Of a DNA stretch of 64,000 nt, positions 52,687 to 61,230 are shown piece after piece. Each line of letters starts with the position of its first letter. Position 1 is the stretch's first letter. Below the pieces are notes generated by a model. It was not told the DNA's origin and did no database searches. It worked only from the letters and a program-made list of their open reading frames with translations. The position numbers and the translations under genes were made by a program. Origin of the DNA: Peptoniphilus ovalis (lineage in GTDB: Bacteria; Bacillota; Clostridia; Tissierellales; Peptoniphilaceae). Location of the stretch: the NCBI RefSeq assembly GCF_018919265.1, contig NZ_JAHLQO010000002.1:62001-126000 (forward strand), written 5' to 3'.

Positions 52687-53922
52687 ATGTATAGTAAGAA
52701 AAAGATTCTCACAATTTGCTTGGCAGCTTTAATGGCAATGCCAACGGGAGCTGTAGCAAAGAGTTCTCAAAGTCTTACAAATGAGAAAAATCAAAAAGTT
52801 AACGAACAAAAACAAATTAATAAAAAGATAAATGAGCAAAAGGGAAATATTTCACAAACTGAAGGAGAGAGAGATTCAGTTTCTGCTGAAATCTCAGCTC
52901 TTGATGGCAAAATATCTGAAGCTTCATCAAAAATCGAAAATTTAAAAGTAGAAATTGATAAGCTAAATAAAGATATTGAAGAAAATCAAAAAAAGCTTGA
53001 AGAAGCTAAGAAAAACCTTGCAGATAACACTGACCTTTTTAGAAAAAGAGTCAGAGAAATGTATAAGAGGGGAAATGTAAATTACTTAGAGGTAATTTTA
53101 AATTCTAAGGACATTGAAGAATTACTTAGAAACAACGAAATTATTTCATCAATTGCAGAAGCTGATAGAGAGTTAATTGAATTTATCAAAGAACAAATTG
53201 ACACTATCGAAAAAACTGAAGAAAGACTTAAAATCGACAGAGTCAAGGTTGAGGCAAGTAAGCAAGAAATTGAAGCTGAAAGAGAAAGTTATAAATCTGC
53301 AGTAGATTCTAAAAATGAATATATGAAGCTACTTGAACAAAACCTTGATTTATATAAACAAGAATTTGAAAAGGCTCAATCAGATTGGGCAAGTCTTGAT
53401 GCAGAAATAGTTAGACTTCAAACTGAGATTAAAGCTCAAAAGAAAAAGGAAGAAGAAGCTGCTAAAAGACGTGCTGAACAAAGAAAGGCGTCAAGAGTAA
53501 ATTCAGATATTAAAGTTTCATCTGCTCCAAGAGCGGGAGGATCATATAACTGGCCAGTCTCAGGATATTATAGAATATCTTCACCTTTTGGATACAGAAC
53601 CCATCCGATTTTAGGATATTCTAAATTCCACTCAGGCATCGACATTCCAGCTCCAACAGGAACTCCAGTAGTTGCTGCAAAATCAGGGACTGTAATAATG
53701 TCTAAGTTTATGAATGGATATGGAAATGTTGTAATGATTGACCATGGCGACACAGTTACAGTTTATGCTCACAACTCAGCGCTTAATGTATCAGTTGGAC
53801 AATCTGTAAACAAGGGAGATGTAGTAAGCTTTGTTGGATCAACTGGACTTTCAACAGGTTCACACCTTCATTTTGAAGTGAGAGTAAATGGTAAACCTGT
53901 AAATCCATTAGGATATGTATAA
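52687..53922 (+). CDS. Coiled-coil M23 murein hydrolase activator-type protein
   Basis: A secreted protein of 411 residues. The signal peptide ends near residue 24 (PTGAVAKS). A long coiled coil (about residues 30-260) like that of EnvC/PcsB/CwlO follows, then a C-terminal M23 peptidase domain with [10 protein letters not shown] and HLHFEV motifs. FtsX probably contacts the coiled coil to switch on wall cleavage. All M23 zinc ligands seem present, so it may be an active endopeptidase rather than only an activator. It shares one base with the next gene (TAATG). Confidence 0.9.
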   Translation: MYSKKKILTICLAALMAMPTGAVAKSSQSLTNEKNQKVNEQKQINKKINEQKGNISQTEGERDSVSAEISALDGKISEASSKIENLKVEIDKLNKDIEENQKKLEEAKKNLADNTDLFRKRVREMYKRGNVNYLEVILNSKDIEELLRNNEIISSIAEADRELIEFIKEQIDTIEKTEERLKIDRVKVEASKQEIEAERESYKSAVDSKNEYMKLLEQNLDLYKQEFEKAQSDWASLDAEIVRLQTEIKAQKKKEEEAAKRRAEQRKASRVNSDIKVSSAPRAGGSYNWPVSGYYRISSPFGYRTHPILGYSKFHSGIDIPAPTGTPVVAAKSGTVIMSKFMNGYGNVVMIDHGDTVTVYAHNSALNVSVGQSVNKGDVVSFVGSTGLSTGSHLHFEVRVNGKPVNPLGYV

Positions 53923-55088
53923 TGAATAAAAATAAATTTTTAAAGTTTCTTGGAATATTTGCTGTTGTTATTGTAACTGCCATGGCTACAAGAATATTTA
54001 CATTGACACAGGTATTCGGATCTGATAAAGACTTTAGCAAGTTCTTAGTTATAGAACAGTATCTAAAGGAAAATTATCTATATTCAAAGGATATTAAGGA
54101 TGAAGATTTAGAGACGGGGCAACTTAAAGGTTTAGTTGCAGGTCTTAGAGATCCCTATTCACAATATCTCACAAAAGATGAAATGAATAAACTTTCAGAG
54201 CAAACTACTGGAAAGTTCCAAGGAATTGGAGTTATAATTTCTCCACATGAAGATGGAACAGTGACAGTAGTATCTCCAATCAAAGGTTCGCCTGCAGAAA
54301 AGGCTGGCATTGAATCAGGAGATAAAATCCTTAAAATAAACGGAGAAGATTTTACTGCGGACAAAATTGATGAAGCTTCTAAAGCTATTAGAGGAGAAGC
54401 TGGATCAGAAGTTGAACTTTTAATTTTAAAAAATGATTCCAAGACCACTAAGGAATTGAAAGTTAAAAGACAAGAAATAAAAATGGACTCAATTATTAAG
54501 GGAAAAATCGGAGACGTTGGCTACATTGGAATTATAATGTTTGACACAGACACTGGGGCTGATTTTAAAAAGGCTTTAAATGAGCTGACAAAAGAAGGAG
54601 TAAAATCTCTAGTATTAGATTTACGAGGAAACCCTGGTGGAGTTGTTGATGCGGCAGTTGAAATTGGAGATGCAATTCTTCCAAAATCAAATTTTTGTAC
54701 TTTGAAAAATAACAAAGATGAAGTTGTTGAAAGTTATAAAACCGATGAGAAATACAATAATATAAAAATGGCTGTCCTTGTTAACGAAGGATCAGCATCA
54801 GCTTCAGAAATCTTAGCAGGAGCGATTAAAGACTTAAATCGTGCAAAGATTATAGGTCAAAAAACCTATGGCAAGGGAGTAGTTCAAAATGTTGTGAAAT
54901 TTCCTAAGGGAGATGGCTTAAAGCTAACAACATCAGAATACTTTACGCCAAGTGGAGATTCAATTAACAAAGTTGGAATTGAACCTGACGTAAAAGTTGA
55001 ATTAAATAAAGATGCCAAGGGAATTGGAATTGAACATCAAGCTGAAGACAATCAACTTCAAAAAGCATTAGAAATATTAAAAAATTAG
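53922..55088 (+). CDS. S41 family C-terminal processing peptidase
   Basis: An exported serine protease of 388 residues. It has an N-terminal signal anchor (residues 6-25), a PDZ domain (about residues 95-180) and the S41 catalytic domain with Ser in GSASASEIL and Lys in QKTYGKGVV, the usual Ser-Lys dyad. It belongs to the CtpA/CtpB family that trims envelope proteins. Its place after FtsEX and the M23 protein suggests it processes or controls the hydrolase, which is inference. It is the end of the operon. Confidence 0.92.
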   Translation: MNKNKFLKFLGIFAVVIVTAMATRIFTLTQVFGSDKDFSKFLVIEQYLKENYLYSKDIKDEDLETGQLKGLVAGLRDPYSQYLTKDEMNKLSEQTTGKFQGIGVIISPHEDGTVTVVSPIKGSPAEKAGIESGDKILKINGEDFTADKIDEASKAIRGEAGSEVELLILKNDSKTTKELKVKRQEIKMDSIIKGKIGDVGYIGIIMFDTDTGADFKKALNELTKEGVKSLVLDLRGNPGGVVDAAVEIGDAILPKSNFCTLKNNKDEVVESYKTDEKYNNIKMAVLVNEGSASASEILAGAIKDLNRAKIIGQKTYGKGVVQNVVKFPKGDGLKLTTSEYFTPSGDSINKVGIEPDVKVELNKDAKGIGIEHQAEDNQLQKALEILKN

Positions 55089-55113
55089 AGACCAAAGATG
55101 TCTCTATTTTTTT
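55086..55113 (+). terminator. Terminator of ftsEX operon
   Basis: TAGAGAC/GTCTCTA arms that overlap the stop codon, followed by a seven-T stretch. Confidence 0.8.
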
Positions 55114-55118
55114 GCATT

Positions 55119-55146
55119 AAAAAGTCCGTGTTTTTGGGTGCACCTC
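55119..55146 (-). repeat. 28-base repeat, inverted partner of 45719-45746
   Basis: Exact reverse complement of 45719-45746. It lies directly before the type I repeat copy at 55151. Confidence 0.8.
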
Positions 55147-55150
55147 AAAA

Positions 55151-55354
55151 CCTAGAGGGCTGTCCCTTGTTGTCAATAAAATAAATTTATAATGAAAATG
55201 AAATGATGAAATAGAAACATGAAGAGAAAAGAAGTGGCTGTCCTCGCAAAGTAAACATCTTCAAAAGAAGCAACAAAGAATAGGGACAGTCCCAATATCC
55301 ATAAAACTAATTCTTTTACATATTATTCTCATCCAAATAGATTTTTATTTATCA
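55151..55354 (+). repeat. Repeat element type I, copy A (full)
   Basis: About 204 bases with GGGCTGTCCC (55157-55166), TGGCTGTCCT (55235-55244) and the inverted GGGACAGTCCC (55283-55293), followed by a TTCTTTTACATATTATTCTC tail. It is almost identical to copy B at 55690-55894. It is the fullest form of the element. Confidence 0.85.
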
Positions 55355-55413
55355 AGACTGAGTTGAAGAAAAACCAAGGGCAGCGAGAGTCGCGAATGGT
55401 AGAGGATCATCAA

Positions 55414-55439
55414 ACGGGCTGCCCTTCAGGGCTGTCCGT
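55414..55439 (+). repeat. REP-like imperfect hairpin
   Basis: Arms ACGGGCTGCCCT and AGGGCTGTCCGT around a 2-base loop, with a T-T mismatch and one G-T pair. The shape and core are like the hairpin before the RAYT gene at 31799-31824. Confidence 0.65.
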
Positions 55440-55479
55440 ACAAGAGAAAAAGATTGGAAAAGAAGCAAGAAAAGAAGTA

Positions 55480-55553
55480 GACATCCCTAGCTGTGCCGTT
55501 GGTCTTTCATTGCCTCTAATTTTGCTACGCTAATTAATCAGCGTGAAGAATGC
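55480..55553 (+). repeat. Repeat element type II, degraded copy 3
   Basis: GACATCCCTAGCTGTGCCGTT at the left, then a TTCATTGCCTCTAATTTTGC segment and GCGTGAAGAATGC, clearly related to copies 1 and 2 but without the right-end hairpin. Confidence 0.6.
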
Positions 55554-55558
55554 TGAAA

Positions 55559-55679
55559 TAACAAAGAATGGTGACAGTCCCATGCTCCATAAACCTAATT
55601 CCTTTACAAATTATTCTCATCCAAATAGATTTTTATTTATCAGTTCTGGGATACCCACAGGACACGCAGCAGTCCCAGA
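55559..55679 (+). repeat. Repeat element type I, right-half copy C
   Basis: Starts with AACAAAGAATGGTGACAGTCCC and continues through CTAATTC, ATTATTCTCAT and a TTCTGGGATACCCACAGG end. The same sequence extends copy B at 55813-55934. Confidence 0.7.
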
Positions 55680-55689
55680 ATATGAAAAA

Positions 55690-55894
55690 CCTAGAGGGCT
55701 GTCCCTTGTTGTCAATAAAATAAATTTATAATGAAAATGAAATGATGAAATAGAAACATGAAGAGAAAAGAAAGGGGCTGTCCTCGCAAAGGAAACATCA
55801 TCAAAAGAAGCAACAAAGAATAGGGACAGTCCCAATATTCATAAAACTAATTCTTTTACATATTATTCTCATACTAATAGATTTTTATTTATCA
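55690..55894 (+). repeat. Repeat element type I, copy B (full)
   Basis: About 205 bases, nearly identical to copy A, with cores at 55696-55705, 55774-55784 and 55823-55833. Direct orientation, 539 bases from copy A. The high identity suggests recent duplication or gene conversion. Confidence 0.85.
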
Positions 55895-55984
55895 GTTCTG
55901 GGATACCCACAGGGCACGCAGCAGTCCCCAAATCCAACAAAAGAAGCCTGCTAAGGTAGAGTAAGAAAAGAAGCATCAAAAGAA

Positions 55985-56010
55985 GCAGACAGCCCTAAAG
56001 GGCAGCCTGC
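55985..56010 (+). repeat. REP-like imperfect hairpin, opposite strand form
   Basis: Arms GCAGACAGCCCT and AGGGCAGCCTGC around AA, with an A-A mismatch in the middle. This is what the T-T mismatch hairpins look like on the other strand. Confidence 0.6.
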
Positions 56011-56075
56011 TAAGGTGTAGCAAGAAAAGAAACAACAAATGAAAAAGGAGACAGTCACCAAATCCACGTGAAAAA

Positions 56076-56094
56076 AGTCCCCAAAGAGGGGACT
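56076..56094 (-). terminator. Terminator of repeat-protein gene
   Basis: A perfect 7-bp stem AGTCCCC/GGGGACT, followed on the minus strand by a T run (the A run at 56071-56076). It lies 6 bases after the gene. Confidence 0.88.
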
Positions 56095-56099
56095 AAAAA

Positions 56100-57587
56100 T
56101 TAAAATTTGTTTTCAAAGTGATATCTAAAGTTGCCAGTGGAAATTATATCAGTAATTTCGCAAATAGCAATATTATTTTTATCGACTTTTATTTTTGATG
56201 TTATTTTTGAAACCTCATCTGAATTTAAATCTAAGCCATATCTGTTTAATATATTCTCAATATCTTTTGCATCTGATGAAGTAAATTCATAGGATTCTGT
56301 ATCTTTTTTCTTTAACACAGCTGGATTTTCACTTGTATTATTTAAAAATTCAGAAAGGCTAGAATTATTTAGGTTTTCTTTGATTTTATTTATTGAGAAG
56401 TTTAAACTATCTTCTTCATTTTTTGGATAAAGTTCTTTCCATTTTTTATCCTTTGTGTTTTCTGATTTAATTACAATTTTTTCAAGTGAAAGCTCTTGTC
56501 TTTCCATTGCTTCAAAGATAATTGGATATTTGCCAGATGATTTAAAGTCTTTAGAAACTTTTTCCTCTGAAGTTTCAATTTCTCGAGATTTTTCTTCTTT
56601 AGGAAGAACGTCAGCTTCAGAAAGTTCGTCAGAAGATTTAGTTTTATTATCTCTAGAAGTTTCTAAATTAGATTTTTGTAAATCAGTAGGCTCGATGTTT
56701 TCAGATTTTTGGGTTTCAACAGGATCTTCGTGAAGATCATCTCTATCGATATCAAGTTTAACGTCTTCGATATTTTCTGTTTTTACCTCTTCTACTTTAT
56801 CTTCAGACATAGATTTTCTTTTAGACTTAGTTTCTTTTTTAGGTTTTGCATTTGCACCTTCAAGAGCGCCAGCTGAAGTCAATAGATTAGATTTTTGTAA
56901 ATCAGTAGGTTCGATGTCTTCAGACTTTTGAATTTCAACAGGATCTTCGTGAAGGTCGCTTCTATCGATGTCAAGGTCCACATCTTCGATATTATTTTCA
57001 ACTTTATCCTTAGACTTAACTTCTTCTTTTTCTTCTTTAGTATTAGTAGAAGTTTTTAAATTAGATTTTTGTAAATTAGTAGGTTCGATGTCTTCAGACT
57101 TTTGAATTTCAACAGGATCTTCGTGAAGGTCATCTCTATCAATATCAAGCTCAACATCTTCGATATTATCTTCAACTTTATCCTTAGATTTAACTTCTTC
57201 TTTTTCTTCTTTAGTATCAGCAGAAGTTTTTAAATTAGATTTTTGTAAATCAGTAGGCTCAATATCTTCAGACTTTTCGATTTCAACTGGATCCTCATGA
57301 AGATTTTCTTTATCAATGTCTAAATCAACATTGTCGAGTTTTCTTTCTCTTCTCTTTTTGCCGCGATTTTTTTTACGAGAATTATTGTATTCTTTTTTCT
57401 TTTCTTCTTTAACATCAGATTTATCTTCTGTAGTTACTGAATTAATATCTTTATGTAAATTCATAACTACAGGATCATCTTTACTTTTGTTTACAATATT
57501 TTCCTCGGGTTTATTTTTTAAAGTTTTAGATCTTGCCATTATCGCTACAACTACAACAATACAAATAATTAACCATAAAATTTGCAT
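56100..57587 (-). CDS. Acidic repeat protein with N-terminal membrane anchor
   Basis: A protein of 495 residues. One N-terminal hydrophobic helix (ILWLIICIVVVVAIMA) without a lipobox probably anchors it in the membrane. A very acidic region follows with four copies of a repeat built on LDID, DLHEDPVE, QKSEDIEPT and LQKSNL; the first three are 58 residues apart, the last about 73. The C-terminal 130 residues are non-repetitive. I recognise no known family. GGAGGTG precedes the ATG. At DNA level the repeat unit is about 174 bp. Function unknown. Confidence 0.7.
   Translation of the reverse strand: MQILWLIICIVVVVAIMARSKTLKNKPEENIVNKSKDDPVVMNLHKDINSVTTEDKSDVKEEKKKEYNNSRKKNRGKKRRERKLDNVDLDIDKENLHEDPVEIEKSEDIEPTDLQKSNLKTSADTKEEKEEVKSKDKVEDNIEDVELDIDRDDLHEDPVEIQKSEDIEPTNLQKSNLKTSTNTKEEKEEVKSKDKVENNIEDVDLDIDRSDLHEDPVEIQKSEDIEPTDLQKSNLLTSAGALEGANAKPKKETKSKRKSMSEDKVEEVKTENIEDVKLDIDRDDLHEDPVETQKSENIEPTDLQKSNLETSRDNKTKSSDELSEADVLPKEEKSREIETSEEKVSKDFKSSGKYPIIFEAMERQELSLEKIVIKSENTKDKKWKELYPKNEEDSLNFSINKIKENLNNSSLSEFLNNTSENPAVLKKKDTESYEFTSSDAKDIENILNRYGLDLNSDEVSKITSKIKVDKNNIAICEITDIISTGNFRYHFENKF
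56690..57330 (-). repeat. Four in-gene tandem repeats of about 174 bp
   Basis: The GGATCTTCGTGAAG-type segment recurs at 56722, 56941, 57115 and 57289, giving spacings of 219, 174 and 174 bp. Each unit encodes one 58-residue protein repeat, except the longer one with an inserted Lys-rich stretch. The identity is high enough for slippage or recombination to change copy number. Confidence 0.75.
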
Positions 57588-57667
57588 ATCACACCTCCAT
57601 ATAGCTATATTATACCCTATTGATAGAAAATAAATACTTTAATTTGGTAATTTATTGAAAATATTGC

Positions 57668-57693
57668 AAAAAAAATCACCTTCATGAGGTGAT
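57668..57693 (-). terminator. Terminator of murJ
   Basis: A 7-bp stem ATCACCT/AGGTGAT with a 5-base loop, read on the minus strand and followed there by a T run. The stem overlaps the murJ stop codon. Confidence 0.8.
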
Positions 57694-59282
57694 TAATTTT
57701 TTAGCTTTCTTTTTTCTATTTTTGTTTTTAAAATTCCAACGACATCTTTAACTTCTCGAACTCCAAGGTAGTATAAAAATATTACATATACAACTCCAGC
57801 CACTGCCACTATAAACATTAGCATTATTAGTTTAAGCACTGTTAGCAGAACTCCACCTGGTACAAAAGTCATAATTAAACTTTCGTATGGGAAGTAACAT
57901 AGTGCCACAATTCCCATAAAAATAGAGGCAATTAATGTTTTTATTAAAGCTCTAATATATGATTTAGTTCCAAGATTTCCAATTTTTCTTCTCAAAAGCA
58001 CAAAGGAAATTAAAACTGCAATTGTAGTTGCAATAGAAACTGATGCGGCAAGTCCATTTGTTCCAAAATGTCTTGCAACTAATAGGTTTAGTCCAACATT
58101 TATTGCCACATTCACCACTCCAACGTAAAATGGAGTCTTTGTATCTTCAATTGAATAGTAAATTCTATTTAGCACATTTGTTAGAGAAATTGAAATTAAA
58201 GATAGTGAGTAACATCTAAGCGTTGATGTTGCTGCCATACCATCTGCCATTGTAAAGGATCCTCTTACAAAGGCAATTTCTATAATTGGTCTTGCCAAAA
58301 TAATAAGTCCAATTGTCGCTGGCACAGTTATAAATAAAACAGTCTTAACAGATGCGTTCATAACTTTCTTGCCAATTTTCATATCTCCAGAGCCCAAAGT
58401 TCTTGTTAGAATTGGAAAAACTGTAGCAGTTATTGCTGTAATAAATATTCCAATAATCATTGTGTTCATTTTATTGGAGTAATATAAAATTGAAGCTGCA
58501 CCTTTGCCCATTCCTGAGGCAAGGTTTCTATTTACAATTGTATTTATATCATTTACAGATACAGAGACAAAAACTGGAAGTGCAAGCACGAGGGCTTCAC
58601 GCACATATTTATCTTTAAAATCCAATATAAATTTTGGTCTGTATCCAATTTTAATTGCACTTGGAAGTAGAAAAATAAATTGTGCAAGTATTCCTAAAAC
58701 TGATGCTATTGTAAGTCCTATAATTCCAACATGATGAGAAAATGCAATTAAATAAACTATATAAGTTAAGTTAAGTGGAATTGCAATTGCTCCAGTTACT
58801 GCAAATTTTCCACCATGATGAAGATAGCCTTCCATTACTCCAACCCATGCAGAAAATATGACAACGGGCATTCCAACTTTTATAAGTTCTACTACTATTT
58901 TATAAGTTTCAGGAGATGCCTGTGAGGCTGATAAAAATGCAATTTGTTTTGGAAATATTATACCTAAAACAATTAGCACTAAGGAAACTAATGAAGCTAT
59001 TAGCAAAAGATTATTGGTAAAATAATTCTTTCTATCATGGCCTAGTTCTGTAGTTGCCTTTTGAACTGAAGGTATATAAGTAGTTGCTATTGCTTGAGTT
59101 ACAAAACCTGCAATCATTGCTGTTGCTGATTGTGCAAGTGAAAAGGCATCCATTTCAACTCCTGCACCAAATACATATGCTGTCAAGGATTCTCTAAAGA
59201 ATCCAAAAATCTTTCCTATTAATAAAAATATAATTATGCCCAGTGTTGACTTTGCAACTTTAGAGCCTTGATTATTTTCCAA
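57693..59282 (-). CDS. murJ: Lipid II flippase MurJ
   Basis: Flips lipid II across the membrane for peptidoglycan synthesis. The 529-residue protein has about fourteen membrane helices of the MOP/MVF superfamily, with the N-terminal GKIFGFFRESLTAYVFGAG typical of MurJ and the middle VSVSVNDINTIVNRNLASGMGKGAASILYYSNKMN block. The start is a TTG at 59280-59282 behind GAGGGAT. It is transcribed divergently from the ABC exporter. No O-antigen or capsule genes are near, so MurJ is preferred over a polysaccharide flippase. Confidence 0.92.
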   Translation of the reverse strand: MENNQGSKVAKSTLGIIIFLLIGKIFGFFRESLTAYVFGAGVEMDAFSLAQSATAMIAGFVTQAIATTYIPSVQKATTELGHDRKNYFTNNLLLIASLVSLVLIVLGIIFPKQIAFLSASQASPETYKIVVELIKVGMPVVIFSAWVGVMEGYLHHGGKFAVTGAIAIPLNLTYIVYLIAFSHHVGIIGLTIASVLGILAQFIFLLPSAIKIGYRPKFILDFKDKYVREALVLALPVFVSVSVNDINTIVNRNLASGMGKGAASILYYSNKMNTMIIGIFITAITATVFPILTRTLGSGDMKIGKKVMNASVKTVLFITVPATIGLIILARPIIEIAFVRGSFTMADGMAATSTLRCYSLSLISISLTNVLNRIYYSIEDTKTPFYVGVVNVAINVGLNLLVARHFGTNGLAASVSIATTIAVLISFVLLRRKIGNLGTKSYIRALIKTLIASIFMGIVALCYFPYESLIMTFVPGGVLLTVLKLIMLMFIVAVAGVVYVIFLYYLGVREVKDVVGILKTKIEKRKLKN

Positions 59283-59423
59283 ATTTAATCCCTCGCTTTA
59301 TTCTTCATAAATTATAATTTGTTTAAAAATTTATGTCAAGGAGAGGGAAGATTTCAAAATTCACAAGTCCTTAACTGTAAACAAATTTTGATATATGTTA
59401 ATATATTCTATTGGGAGGGAAAT

Positions 59424-61169
59424 ATGAATAGTTTTAACTTGATAAAAAGAGTAATGCCTTACTTTTACAAATACAGATTTACACTTTTTCTAGATTTATT
59501 TTGTGCGGCTCTTACAACTGCAAGCGAGATGATTTTGCCACTGCTATTAAGAGCACTTACAAATGCAGGTCTTAAAGGTGTGGCAAATCTCACTTTTGAT
59601 TTTGTGGGTAAGCTTGCGTTAATTTATATTGTGATTAAAATAATTGAAGTTATTGCACAGTATTTTATGACAAGTATTGGCCACATAATGGGAGCAAAAA
59701 TAGAAACTGATATGAGACGTGATTTATATGCACATCTTCAAACTCTTTCTGATACTTTTTACAACGAAACTAAAGTGGGAGTTATAATGTCAAGAATCAC
59801 AAATGATTTATTTGACATAACAGAATTTGCACATCACTGTCCAGAAGAATACTTTATAGGATTTATTAAAATAATAGTTTCACTTGTGATACTACTTGCA
59901 ATCAATGTGAAGATGACTCTTCTCATTTATATAATGATTCCGCTAATGATTTTTTCATCAGGATATTTTAGAAACAGAATGAGAAAGGCACAAAAGGATC
60001 AAAGAGTTCACATTGGAGATTTAAATTCATCAATTGAAGATTCACTTCTTGGAATAAAAGTTGTGAAGAGTTTTGCAAATGAAGATGTGGAAAGTGAAAA
60101 GTTTAATCACGAAAATAATAAATTCCTTGGAATTAAAAAAGTTTATTATAAGTCAATGGCTGGATTTAACACTGTTACAAGAATTTTTGACGGACTAATG
60201 TATTTAATTCTCATCTTAAGTGGTGGATACTTTATGATGAAAGGAGAAATTGGTCCAGAAGATTTAATAGTCTATGTGATGTATGTGCAATCACTTCTTG
60301 CAACGGTTAGAAGAATTATTGAATTTACCGAGCAGTTTCAAAAGGGAATGACAGGAATTGAAAGATTTTCTGAAATTATGTCAATTAAGTCTGACATTGT
60401 AGATAGAGATAATGCAAAAGAAGTAGATAACTTTATTGGAAATATAGAATTTGACAATGTTGACTTTTCTTATGGCAAAGGCGAGGACAAGGTCCTAGAT
60501 GATTTTAACGTAAATATTAGAGCAGGAGAAAAACTTGCAATTGTTGGACCAAGTGGTGCAGGAAAGACTACAATATGTAATTTAATTCCTAGATTTTACG
60601 ATGTAGATGATGGTGCTGTTAAAATAGATGGTATTGATGTGCGAGATATAAAACTTAAATCTCTTCGTGAAAATATTGGAATTGTGCAGCAAGATGTATA
60701 TTTATTTTCAGGAACTGTAAGAGATAATATTGGATATGGCAAAAGTGATGCAACTGATAGAGAAATCATAGAAGCTGCAAAACTTGCAGGTGCCTATGAA
60801 TTTATTAAAAATCTTCCTGAAGGGTTTGACACTTATGTTGGTGAGAGAGGAGTTAAACTTTCAGGTGGACAAAAACAGAGAATTTCTATTGCCAGAGTAT
60901 TCCTTAAAAATCCTCCAATATTAATTTTAGATGAGGCAACATCAGCACTTGATAACAAGAGCGAAGTTATAGTTCAAGACTCAATAGAAAAACTTTCAAA
61001 GGGAAGAACTACAATTACAATTGCTCATAGACTTACAACAGTTCAGAATGCAGATTTAATTCTCGTGATGACAAAAGACGGAATAATTGAACGAGGCAAG
61101 CACGAAGAATTAATGGAAGCTAAGGGATATTATTACAATCTTTACACAAAGGGTGGTAGATTAGAATAA
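59424..61169 (+). CDS. ABC exporter with fused membrane and ATPase domains
   Basis: A half-transporter of 581 residues of the MsbA/LmrA type. Six membrane helices occupy about residues 1-320. The ATPase domain follows, with Walker A GPSGAGKTT, signature LSGGQKQRISIAR and Walker B ILILDEATSALD. It probably works as a homodimer exporting lipids, drugs or peptides; the substrate cannot be told. I use the ATG at 59424 after GGGAGGG; a longer in-frame start at 59319 has no ribosome site and adds 35 unlikely residues. Confidence 0.9.
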   Translation: MNSFNLIKRVMPYFYKYRFTLFLDLFCAALTTASEMILPLLLRALTNAGLKGVANLTFDFVGKLALIYIVIKIIEVIAQYFMTSIGHIMGAKIETDMRRDLYAHLQTLSDTFYNETKVGVIMSRITNDLFDITEFAHHCPEEYFIGFIKIIVSLVILLAINVKMTLLIYIMIPLMIFSSGYFRNRMRKAQKDQRVHIGDLNSSIEDSLLGIKVVKSFANEDVESEKFNHENNKFLGIKKVYYKSMAGFNTVTRIFDGLMYLILILSGGYFMMKGEIGPEDLIVYVMYVQSLLATVRRIIEFTEQFQKGMTGIERFSEIMSIKSDIVDRDNAKEVDNFIGNIEFDNVDFSYGKGEDKVLDDFNVNIRAGEKLAIVGPSGAGKTTICNLIPRFYDVDDGAVKIDGIDVRDIKLKSLRENIGIVQQDVYLFSGTVRDNIGYGKSDATDREIIEAAKLAGAYEFIKNLPEGFDTYVGERGVKLSGGQKQRISIARVFLKNPPILILDEATSALDNKSEVIVQDSIEKLSKGRTTITIAHRLTTVQNADLILVMTKDGIIERGKHEELMEAKGYYYNLYTKGGRLE

Positions 61170-61230
61170 TTTTAAAATTCTTGGGTAGATTAATAATACG
61201 AGTGAATTTATTTATTTAACGAGGTGAAAT

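Noticed and set aside
55543-55835. Short open frames on both strands inside the 1-kb repeat block
   Set aside because: They follow the repeat copies, change with each small difference between copies and resemble no protein.
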